DNA of 53,113 nucleotides from NCBI GenBank assembly GCA_003049485.1, contig PYST01000283.1, positions 1 to 53,113 of the forward strand, in the 5' to 3' direction. This document shows, one piece after another, positions 33,375 to 43,929 of the stretch; the stretch's first letter is position 1; every line of letters begins with the position of its first letter. Source of the DNA: Ophioceras dolichostomum. Lineage: Eukaryota; Ascomycota; Sordariomycetes; Magnaporthales; Ophioceraceae. Made by a program: the position numbers and the translations under genes. Below the pieces are notes generated by a model. That model was not told the DNA's origin. It worked only from the letters and a program-made list of their open reading frames with translations, and searched no databases.

Positions 33375-36300
33375 ATGTATATCAAGCAGATAATCATACA
33401 GGGCTTTAAAAGGTGCGTGCTCCCTTTTCGATCTCTTCTGCTCCTCAGGGGCGTCCCATTTTTGATAAATCGTCAAATGCGCTTCCGCTAAACCTGAAAC
33501 CACTCGCACAGCTACAAGGAGCAGACCGTCATCGAACCATTCTCGCCCGGCACCAATGTCATCGTGGGGCGAAATGGCTCCGGCAAAAGTAACTTCTTCG
33601 CCGCCATCCGATTCGTGCTGAGCGATAGCTACACGCAGATGGGTCGCGAGGAGCGACAGGCTCTCCTTCACGAAGGCTCCGGCTCTGCCGTGATGTCGGC
33701 CTACGTTGAGATCATCTTCGACAACAGCGACGGCCGGTTCCATACTGAGAACAAGGAGCTCGTGATCCGGCGGACCATCAGCCTGAAGAAGGATGAGTAT
33801 GCGATCGACAGGAGGGTAGTCAGCTCCAGGAACGAGGTGTTCAGCATGCTGGAGATGGCCGGCTTCTCGCGCAACAACCCGTACTACATCGTGCCTCAGG
33901 GCCGCGTGACCGCGTTGACGAACATGAAGGAGGGTGATCGCCTGAAGCTGTTGAAGGAAATCGCCGGAACCGAGAGCTACGAGGCCCGCCGGACAGAGTC
34001 GCTCAGGATCATGCAAGACTCTATAAACAAGAGAGACAAGATCGACGAGCTGCTGAAGGACGTCAAGGAGCGGCTGGACGAACTGGAAGAGGAAAAGGAG
34101 GAGCTGCGTGGCTTCCAGAGCAAGGACCGTGAGCGCCGATGTCTCGAATACGCGTATTACCATCAGCAACAGGTGGCCTTCAACAACGCCCTGGAGGAGA
34201 TTGAGAAGGATCGCCTGAACGTCGAGGGCTCCAGCGAATCCCAGAAGATGTTCCGCAAAGGGGAGGCCAAGGTCTCTCAGCTGGAGAACAGACTCCACGA
34301 GCTGCTGCAATCCCTCGAGCTTCAGAAGACCGAGAGGCAGCAGCTGGAGGAAGACCGTCGGGAAGCTTCGAGGACCCAGGCGAAAGTCGAACTGAAGGTC
34401 AAGAGCCTCGCGGACACCCAGCAGGCTCAGGACCAGGCCAAGCAGAAGCACGAGGCGGACCTCGCGGCTGTCCGTGCGGAGATCGAGGCGAAGGAGGCAG
34501 AGCTCAGCAAGATCACTCCGGACTACACCAAAAGGAAAGAGAAGGAAGCCAAGGTCAAGCTGTCTCTGACCACGGCCGAGACTGGCCGAGACCGGCTGCT
34601 TGAAAAGCAGTCTCGCGGCGCGCAGTTCAAATCCAAGGCTGAACGGAACAACTGGCTCCAGGCCCAGATCAACGACATCAACCTCCAATTGGGCAAGCAC
34701 AGGGCAATGCTGGTCAGCACGGAAGAGGCAATCAAAAACAGAGCCGCTGAGAAAAAGAGGTTGGAGGCGGACAGCACATCGCTGAAAATGGAGCTTGAGT
34801 CCTGGGGCGAACGACAAATGGAGGTTTCCGAACAACTGACACTGGCCAAAGACACGGCAGACAGGGGCAAGGAGGAGCGACATGCACTCCGCCGGGCAGA
34901 CGAGTCGCTTCACACCAAGATAAGCAACTTGAGGAAGGAGAAAGAAGAGGCGGAGCGCAAGCTCTCGAACGTCATGGACGGGGCAACGTCTCGCGGCCTG
35001 AACACTATTGCAAAGTTAAAAAGGGATGGTGACATTCCCGGAGCGTATGGCATGCTAGCTGACCTCATGGAGGTGGACGAGGCTTACCAGGTTCCTGTGG
35101 AGCAGGTGGCGGGCAACAGCCTGTGGCACTACGTCGTGGACAACGCCGACACCGGCACAATGCTCCTCAACACACTGGACAAGCAGAGGGGAGGGCGGCT
35201 TACCTTCATGCCCCTTGAGCAGCTGCGGCCGCGCCACGTCAAGTTCCCGAGGAGCTCCTCCGAGGCGGAGCCGCTGCTCGGCAAGATCCGCTACAACGCG
35301 GAGCATGAGAAGGCGTTCCAGCACGTCTTCGGCAAGACATTGCTCTGCGCCTCGCTTGAGACGGCCGTAAAGTTCTCGAAGAGCCATGGAGTCGACGGCA
35401 TCACCATCGACGGCGACACCACGACGAAGAGGGGTGCCATGACGGGCGGCTACATCGACCCGAGCAGCTCGCGTCTGGAGACGGTTCGCGCGGTACATCG
35501 CTTGCGCGATGAGTACGAGAACTTACTGGAGCAGTCAGAAGATCTCCGGAAGCAGATCGAGCTCAAGGACCAAGAGGTCACAAAGGCAATAGGCGAGGTC
35601 CGGAGGCTGGAGCACGAGATGTTCCGCCTGCAAGAGTCGTACGAGCCTAAGAAGGAGGGTCTGCGCCAGCTGGAACGCCAGTTGGACAGTATCACCGACA
35701 ACCTGGCCGAATCCCAGCAGCAGCGCGAGGCCATTGACATGGCCATGCAGGGCTTTGGGGAGACAGTATCAGCTAACGAGTCAGAGATGGCCACAGACTT
35801 TAAGAAGGCGCTGTCGCCACAAGAAGAGGCCCTGCTACACAGCCTAGCCGAGCAGGCGGGGGAGCTGCAAAAGCAGTACAACGACTGCCGACGTCGGCGC
35901 GGCGAGCTGGAGAAGCGCAAACAAATGCTCGAGTCAGACCTGCGGCACAACCTGCGCCGGCGCGAGGACCAGATCACCAGCCAAGCGTTCGAGACGACCA
36001 CGGCGGCTGCGGCGGGCGGCAGCTACGCCGACGCGAAGAAGGAGCTTAAGAAGATCCGGAAGCGCGTGGCGCAGCTGGATGTGCAGCTCGGGGAGAACGA
36101 GGCCAAGATGGAGGCGTCGACGAGCGAGATCGCCAAGATTGAGGAGCGCAAGGCGCAGCTCGAGCAGCAGCAGGAGGAGCTGGCGCGCGAGATCGAGAAG
36201 TCGCAGAAGAGGCTCGAGAAGGGCCTGCAGCGCAAGGCGCTCCTGACGCAGCAGCTCGCCGACTGCGCGAAGAATATCCGCGACCTCGGCGTGCTGCCGG

Positions 36301-37255
36301 AGGAGGCGTTCGAGAAGTACGAGCGCATGGACGCCAAGAAGATCTCGACGAAGCTCAAGGCGGTCAACTTGGCGCTTAAGAAGTACAAGCACGTCAACAA
36401 GAAGGCGTTCGATCAGTACAACAGCTTCACGGTGCAGCAGGAGCAGCTGATCAAGCGGCGGCAGGAGCTGGACTCGTCGCAGGAGGCCATCGAGGAGCTG
36501 GTGCAGCACCTGGACCAGAAGAAGGACGAGGCCATCGAGCGCACGTTCAAGCAGGTGTCCAAGGAGTTCTCGGACGTGTTCGAGCAGCTGGTGCCCGCGG
36601 GGCAGGGGAGGCTGGTGATCCAGAGGCGGGCCGACCGCATGCGGCAGCAGCAGCTGGGGCCGGCCGAGGACTCGGACGAGGAGCGCCAGAGGCAGAGCGT
36701 CGAGAACTACACGGGCGTGGGCATCAGCGTGTCGTTCAACTCGAAGGAGTTCGACGAGCAGCAGAAGATCCAGCAGTTGAGTGGTGGACAAAAGAGTGAG
36801 TTTAAGTTCCTGTCCCCTGCCTTTCTACCTCCCTACCCTACCCCCTTTACAGAACTCCCTACCTACCTAGCTGCCGAGGCATCCCAGAGGAAATGTCTCC
36901 GAGAGAAAGAGTCTCTTGAACAGCCCACTAACATCTACTACTACCAGGCTTGTGTGCACTATGCCTCATCTTCGCCATCCAGCGCACCGAGGTCAGCCCC
37001 ATGGTGGTGTTCGACGAGGTGGACGCCAACCTGGACGCACAGTACCGCACCGCCGTGGCCAGCCTACTGCAGTCGACGTCGCAGGAGGCCGGCACGCAGT
37101 TCATCGTGACGACGTTCCGACCCGAGATCGTCCAGAAGGCGGACAAGTGCTACGGCGTGACCTTCACCAACAAGACGAGCTCCATTGACTGCGTGCCCAA
37201 CAGCGCGGCCCTCAGCTTCGTCGAGGGGGTGCAGAAGGCGGCGGCTGCTCAGTAG
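33375..37255 (+). CDS. SMC3: Cohesin subunit Smc3
   Basis: Three exons: 33375-33412, 33512-36795 and 36948-37255, giving 1209 residues. Exon 1 supplies MYIKQIIIQGFK and joins to SYKEQTVIEPFSPG, the conserved Smc3 start. Walker A GRNGSGKSN is at 32-40. Coiled-coil arms flank a hinge (about 512-670, including MTGGYIDPSSSRLE). The ABC signature LSGGQK (1102-1107) is the last whole codon run before intron 2; exon 3 restores SLCALCLIFAIQRTEVSP, Walker B VVFDEVDANLD and the VTTFRPE end. Intron 2 has a good branch site (CACTAAC). Smc3 pairs with Smc1 and Scc1 to hold sister chromatids together in the nucleus; the acetylatable region near the N-terminal head (residues about 100-115) lies in an RKGxxLhEGSG-like context. 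A copy of the dispersed CCTACCTACCTAG element lies in intron 2. Confidence 0.98.
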
Positions 37256-38878
37256 GCTACCTACCTGACGTACGCTTTAGGTTGTTGACAGACACTAGGT
37301 CAGGTCTCTGTGCTATGCCGTTGTGAGGGGGAGCTGTTGCGCTAAGCGCTGGGTACAGGGGTGCACTTGCTTGGAATCGATTCCTTTGAAACCTCCCCCT
37401 TTTTTTGGTGTTTTCTCTTCTTTTTCCCCCTCTCGGCGTCTATGACAGGCTTTCCATTGCTTATCTTTTCCGTTTCTTGACATATTCTATCTTGGGTTTT
37501 TAAAAACAATCTCGGAGCCCCAATTGCAATTGTCACATTTCCACATAACCCCTTTTCTCGTTGCTGTCCTGTGGCAGGCAAGTTTTGCGTTCCTGTACCG
37601 CACAACATGAAAACACAAGCTCGTTTCCTTCTCTAGCATTTGGGCCTTGTTTATTTATTCCCTCTTTTCACGCGACGAGCGTGTTGTTGATTTCGATTCT
37701 CCCTATACCGGGATTCTTTTTTTCATATGATACCGAGCGATGATAGGGCTGGCGTATGTTTTTGGGTGTGGGCGGATGGCGGGCAATGGAAAGGGAGGCA
37801 GGAGGCAGGAGATGGCCGGTATGGGGAGGGGGCAGCGAATATCTCTTCAGTCGCCGGTCTTGTATTTTAATCTTCTACTTTCATTCCCGAAAGAGTCTTT
37901 TGTCCTCTCGCCTTGAATCATCAATGTGCTTCGTTCATGCCACGTCGATCCGTATACCTACCTCGTATACCTACCTACCTTATCTTAAAGCTTGCTTAAA
38001 TCTTCGCCCTCCCTTTTTTTTACAGCCCCTGAAGACAAAGGGGCTAGTTTCAGGCTAAGAAGTTTACGTATTGGATAATATCGTGTCAAGAGCGGCCAAA
38101 AACGGCCGCGACGACGTAGCCGCGCCGTCGCACCGTTTCTACAACCTCCGTGTCCTAGTCAAGGGGAAGGGGTTTCTCTCCTGTCCAAAAATCGCGTATC
38201 CGCAAAGCGCCAAAAATACCAGTAAGCCCTGGGTAGTCTTCAAGTCCAGGGCACTCCTCGCTCACTCTAAGCAAGGTGCCAGGAAGCGGTTCTCAAGCCT
38301 GCTCCTCTACCTGCTCCTCTCAGCTAGTTCTTTCACCCTTCAAGGTGAGGCGAGTTATCGCCCTGTCAAAATGGGGCGACAGCTCGCCCTCCAAAGCGAG
38401 GCGAGTTGTCGCCCAGGCTATCAAATGGCCACTTACTAAACAGCCGATACACCCCCGAGCAGACCCGATAGAAGGACGCCCTCGCGATATGGTAGGGAGA
38501 TAACGTAGATATCAAGGAAATATTTGCCCCCCATCAGGACGCCCTGGTTGGAGAACTCACCGCGAGATATGAAATCATGTTCAACGAGAGAGGTATTGAG
38601 CCGGACTAAGTTACAACTTTCTGGCAAACTGGCCTATCAAGCAGGACCGGCCAAATTTAAATCTCCTCCCAGACGCTTCCGACTTTCCACTCCAGCAAGA
38701 AAAACCTTCTCCCCTTCCAAACTTCCTTTTCTCTCACACTCTCTCGGTAGGTTTTCTTATTCCTCCCGTCATGGATTTCGGAAAACCGCTTATCCACTTA
38801 CGGCCATAACCCGCCTCTTCCTTTTCATCATCATCCTCATCCTCGTCGTCCTTCTCATCTTTCTTACGACCGCCACCC
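37256..38878. other. Intergenic region SMC3 / 1310-aa gene (convergent)
   Basis: Both neighbours end here. Features seen are CCTACCTACC-type elements at 37256-37267 and 37953-37980, a GCGGCC-A5-CGGCCGC hairpin at about 38090-38110, and a cluster of inverted repeats at 38349-38414. No gene is supported; the frames at 38071-38439 and 38524-39102 have no domain. Confidence 0.55.
38349..38414. repeat. Three-copy inverted/direct repeat of GGCGAGTTGTCGCCC
   Basis: Copies are GGCGAGTTATCGCCC (38349-38363), GGGCGACAGCTCGCCC (38374-38389, inverted) and GGCGAGTTGTCGCCC (38400-38414). Each is itself nearly palindromic and the copies can pair with one another. The outer copies are each followed within a few bases by TCAAAATGG or TCAAATGG, so a larger unit is duplicated. 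This may be a remnant of a small repeat element or a terminator-like structure. Confidence 0.75.
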
Positions 38879-41800
38879 TCAGCACCACCTCCCCTTCCCA
38901 GTCCGCCTCCTTCTTCCTCCATCCCCCCCGTCGTCCTCCCCGTTCCCATCCTTCTTCTTCTTGCCCTCGTCCTCGTCCTTGTCTTTGCCCTCCTCATCGA
39001 CGCCATCGCCATGATCACCACCAACATCAAGACAAACATCCACGAGCCCCGCCCCCAGCGGCACCGGCCCGATCAGCTCCGTCTCGGTCACGAGAACGGT
39101 GACGTGCCGGAACGCGTACGCGAGCCGCTCCCCTGGAGGGTTCGCGAACTCGAGGCGCAGGTTCCGGTGAGAGGCCAGGTCGATGCGGGACTTGGACGCG
39201 ACGTAGTGCGGGAGCGCCCGGTGCCGCCAGTAGTCGACGTCGCGGAGGCGGGGGGACGTCGGCTTGATGATGCCCAGGAGAGTGCGGTAGGCCTGCTCGT
39301 TGGCGTCGCGCAGCTCGGTGAAGGAGCGGACGAGCTCGAATTGGAAGTCGAAGTCGCCGACGCCGGGATTCGGGGGGGAGTTGCTGCTAGATGGGGAAGA
39401 GGAGGGAGGGTGAGAAGGGGTCGTGAGTGGACTACTACTACTTCCGCTGCCGGAGGTGAGGTGGGTAGCGGAGGGCGGCCCGAGGGTGGTGCTGTCGCCG
39501 ACGTCGATCTCAACTGGGGTGTATGATTTCCTGCGGAGGTGCCGGGGCAGTGGGGGAGGTTCCGGCGAGCAGGAGGACGACGGACTCCGTGTGGGACGAC
39601 CGGGCAGCGCGTACCCGGGTCGATTGGGAGCTGATTCCCCAGATCCGCCGCAGCCGGCCGCTGCAACTGTCCCATTGGTCCCTGACCGTGGCGGCGCCGC
39701 CTCTGGCAGAGCCTCAGAAGAGGTCACGTCCCGGAGAGGGTTGAACGGTAGAATGCGCCGGGTGAGGGGAGGAAGCTTTTGAAGGCGTCGTCCGGCGATG
39801 GCCTCGGCTGCAGTAGCCTCAGGATCTTCAGCCTTTTCGACGGCTTGGGCGACAATTTCAGACCCGAGCTCTCCCGTAACCTGGGCTACTACATTCTGGG
39901 CTTCACCCTCGAGTTCCGCCTTGAGCTCTGCCTCCGGCTCCGCCTGAAGGTCAATCTCAACATCCGTCGTCTCGGGCTGACCTGGCAAAGCCGCAGACGC
40001 AGGAGGAGTGGGCAGTTGATTCGAAGAAGACGACGCCTCGGCTCCCCCACAGACGTCCATCTTACTGCTGTTTTCTACGCACGACTCTAGCCCAGCAGGC
40101 GAGGCAAGCCGATCCTTACTCTCGACTTCTTTGCCACCAGGGTCAAGGCTGGGCGTCGCGGTATTTCTATCCCTGTCGCACTGGAACACAATCGGCGTAT
40201 TATCAACACTAGCACCAGCGCCAGCACCAGCAGTCGCCTGTGAGGCCGAGGCCGCCGCCGGAGCGATAGCAAACGCGACCCAAACGTCGTACCGCGGCCG
40301 GTAGGCGTCCAAGAACCCGTCAGCCAGCGCCTTGCCGCGGTGCATGGCCGGGTCGAGTCTGCCGTACTGCGTCTGCTCCGAGTCGACGAACACGCAGGAC
40401 CTGCGCCCGTCCGTGAAGGTCTTCTCGCCCCAGAACATGCGCTCGCGCTCCTGCGGGTACAGCACCGAGAGCCTGTCCACCTCGAGGTCGGCGGCGGAGC
40501 CGGCGGGGCGGCAGCCGATGGCGGAGTGGAAGACGCGGCTGGCGAACTCGTTGGCCTCCTGCTTGGAGTAGAAGCTGCGCGTGCGCGCGAGGCTGTCGCT
40601 CCAGCGCTTCTTCTTCCCGGAGGAGTCGTCGCCGTCGAAGTCGTCCGAGCCGACGGAGTCGTTGTCATCGTCGTAGGTTCCGCCCGTCTCGCTGGGATGG
40701 AAGGGCTCTGTGGTGCGGAAGACGGTGAAGACCTTGACGACTTGACGCGGGTCGAGCGTGGAGAATGGCTTTGGGGGAGGCGCGGGATGAGCGGAGGCAC
40801 CAGCACCAGCACCAGCTAGGCCTGAGCCAGGACCAGGGCCGCACGCACTGTTGCTGCCCGGACGACCTTGGATGCGGTTGAGCTCGTCCACGACTCCCTG
40901 GCGATAGTCTGCCGCGGAGGCGAGCAAGACCCTGTTCAGGCTCGCCTTGGCTTTGCGCTTCTCCTTGATGTCCTTGTGCCAGTCGTCTGTCTTCCCGTTG
41001 GCAATGCGGTCGGCCTCCTCCTTAGGGAGGTCCGGGTTCTCGTCCAACACCTGGCCTCGGAACAGCTGGAACTTCTTGGCCGCCGCGTGCCGGTCCCTCT
41101 GCATCTGCTTGCGCGCTCGCCCCTCCTCGGTCATGGCCGCTCTCTTCCTCGCGCGCCTCACAGACTCCTGCGGCGGAGGCGCGCAGGCGAAGTCGATCTC
41201 GACTTCGCGGCGCCTGGGCTGCGAGTCCCTGAGCATCTTCATGAACGATATGGCGTCCTCCGTCGACAGTGGTGTCGGCTTGCGCATTGGGGGGGTTATA
41301 TTGGGATTGGCACGGTAGCGGCCAGGTTGGTCTCCCCGGATCGCTGCGACAGTGACGGGCAAGCGGCTGTTTGTGGGCTCAGGAGGGACTTCGAGTTTGT
41401 TGTGGGCTTCGCGAACTGCGGCGGGAGGACGGCTCTGCGCTCCCCTAAGCGCCAGAGCTGCGGCAGCTTTGGCAGCTGCCAACGTCCTCGGGCGCTGAAC
41501 GTCTGTGTCTTGCTTGGCGTGGGCATCTCGGATGATGTTGGGCTGTGTCGTCATTGCCGAGGCATCCTTGAGAATGCCGTTTCTCGCCGTGTCACTTTGC
41601 ACGGTGTTCGCTTTAGCAAAGGAGTCTCCCATGGACGAGCGCTCTTTCGGACGAACCGCGCCGTTCATCTGGTCTCGTACGCCCTCGTTCCGTTCCTGAC
41701 CTGTAGGTGCCGTGTTGGCCGCGTCGTGGGCCTGGGGAACGGGTTGAGTTGGTGGCGAAGGTTTGGAGACAGCGACAACGCCAGGTGCTGGCTTCTGCTG

Positions 41801-42952
41801 CTCCGGTCTCTTTCTGTGCAAGAAATGAACGTCGTATCCTTTGGGCTGGGAGCCAGGCTTTAGGGCTCCGTTCGTCAAAGGCGACGGCTTCTGGCCAGGC
41901 TGGGTGCTGGTGTGCCGGTTGGTAGCTCGGCTTTGTTTCGATGGTGTGGGGGATGCCTGGTTGGGATGCTTAGAGCGTATTGTGATCTCGGTCATGATAT
42001 TCGACCCGGGCCCCGGTGTCCCAAATCTTCTGACCGAGGCCGCGTGGTCCTGATGCCACTTTGGCGCAGCTGCTCGCACATTCGGCGCGGCTTTCGGGAG
42101 TGGAGGAGGAGTATTGAAGACGGCCAACCTGCCCCTCAAGACGTCCCTATCGCCCGCCTCCTCTGGCTCCTTATCCTTTGCGGTCGGCTGTGAGGCGTTA
42201 TCATCCGGCTTAAGCCTCTTTGCCTCGGGCTGGGACTGAGACGCTTCTGGCAAGTCGCGGTCGGCGCCGTGATCTTTTCTCTTCCCTGGAGAAAGGCCAC
42301 CCCTCAAACTGCTGAGGGCGGAGACTCCAGGGGTGTCAGTGCTCACTCCCCTTTTCGCAGACTTGGCGGCGAGGAATTTGGCAAAGGATCCAGACGGAGT
42401 AATGAACTGCTCGCTCTGCGACGGCTTGGTGAGTGGGCTGCTACTTCTATCTGGAAGCTCTTTGTCGAGCTTGGGGCCTGAGGCATCGATGGGGTCGCTG
42501 TGTGGGCTGCCGCCGGACGAACGATGTTGAGGCGCTCGAAGTTCATTGATGCTAGCAATGGGGCTAGCCACGGGGGCCGCTTCACTCGGTGTGTGGGTCC
42601 GCCCATTCGGTTCTGCACTGTCTTCGGTGTCTGGCCGACGGCCGTTCAGGAGACCTACATACGGGGAAGGGTCATCCTATAACCCTTCCCCTGTGCGCGG
42701 ATTACCTCCGGAACGGCGCCCTCCAGCTTCGTCCCGACTCCCGACAATCTCCTGCTGATCAACGTCGTCCGCTTCGGTCAGGTCGACTTATGGAGTGTTA
42801 GTGGTGGACCAAGTGACACACACATCCACATCCCCTCCCCAAGGATGTTCCCCATAACGTTTGCCAGGATTCTTACCATAGACCACGCCTCTTCGGGACC
42901 GCGGGGAGTCGCGCCCCCAGAGCGACCGCCGTCTTGCTCGAATGTCAGCCAT
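38879..42952 (-). CDS. Unrecognised 1310-residue protein, three exons
   Basis: Exons 42952-42877, 42786-42706 and 42654-38879. The long last frame opens only at a GTG. Tracing upstream gives two short introns: 90 nt (GTAAGA..ATAAG, branch CACTAAC) and 51 nt (GTAATC..TGTAG), both in phase. The resulting N-terminus is MADIRARRRSLWGRDSPRSR, then GVVYVDLTEADDVDQQE. I do not recognise the protein. The first 500 residues are low-complexity, Ser/Pro/Lys-rich and probably disordered, with basic clusters that could be nuclear signals. Three blocks look folded: about 510-620 (AISFMKML..., charged helical, KKFQLFRGQVLDENPDLPKE), about 680-850 (RQVVKVFTVFRTTEPFHP to RYDVWVAFAIAP) and about 1150-1255 (FELVRSFTELRDANEQAYRT to RHVTVLVTETELIGPVP). 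The end is a Gly/Asp/Lys/Arg-rich tail. A nuclear role is a guess from composition. Confidence 0.8.
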
Positions 42953-43929
42953 CCAATCCCGTTTTATATGTGCCTACCTAGCTTGTGTGTGTGGCACTTA
43001 TGCGTCGGTCCTTCCGCTTTTGCTCTCGTGACTGTCGAGGGCGCCGTTGGATGTTGGGTTTCTGGGAATTGAAAGCGTCTGCGACATGATGCGGGTGGGG
43101 GGATAGAGTGCTGGAGGAGAGTCCTTGTGACGAGGCTTCCCGATTGTTGATAATGGAATGGTAGCTACGCTTGATTGGGCAGGGAAAAAGGGCTTCGGGC
43201 TCGGCAGCAGGGGAGGGGTGTAAGCAAGAGAACGAGGTCGGAGCAGTGCGGCTCCGCAGCCCCCGCTATTATTACGGAGAAGAGATCGGAGAGATCGGGG
43301 AGATCGGGGAGATCGGGGAGATCAGATCGAGGTAACCACTCGGGGCTTTCCTCACTGGGGGTTGGGTCGAAGCAGGACGGCCTTGCTACTTCTTAAGCTA
43401 TCACCTTTTCGGGTCAGCTGCCCGCGCTCAGGCTCAGGTAGAGGAAGCCTGCCCGAGCTGGAAGCAGATCAACCTAGACTCAGGCAGTGAATAAGACGCG
43501 GGGAGCCCCAGATCAGTACCAGGATCCGGGGGCAAGGTTCAGCCTGCCGTTGCGACCAAGCCCGAGCCGCTCTGGTAGCACCTAAATCACCGGGCAGGCA
43601 GCAGCGGGCCCTCATAGCGAAGGACCACGACGTCATGTTATTTATCCCAGGGACGCCCTTTTTGGTCCAATACAGATACGGTTAAAAGAAATGTTCAAAA
43701 CTGAAGGCTTCTTGGGCAAACGCAAGTTTTACAAATAGGTATACATTCAGGTGGTAGTTTCACGCTGCGGGGATTTTTTTGAGGTTGTGAAATAAGATGT
43801 TATTCAACGGAAAGACGTCCGACATACAATATCAACATGTTCCACATAGCGCTTATGGGCGAGCATTCGCTTTATTAAAGCCGATGCAGTCACGATAATC
43901 CTGGGAAGCCGCAGTAAAAGCATTCCGTT
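42953..43929. other. Intergenic region upstream of the 1310-aa gene, downstream of DBP9
   Basis: Should contain the promoter of the 1310-residue protein gene and the DBP9 3' untranslated region. It holds a GAGATCGGG minisatellite (43282-43323) and one CCTACCTAG element (about 42973-42981). No gene is supported. Confidence 0.6.
43282..43323. repeat. 9-bp tandem repeat GAGATCGGG, about 4.7 units
   Basis: Head-to-tail units at 43282, 43291, 43300, 43309 and a partial one at 43318; the first ends GGA instead of GGG. It is intergenic and short, and could be polymorphic. Confidence 0.9.

Noticed and set aside
33285..34913. 542-codon frame antisense to the SMC3 N-terminus
   Set aside because: It mirrors GC-biased codon use of SMC3 (Leu/Val-rich, coiled-coil shadow), overlaps essential exons and has no domain.
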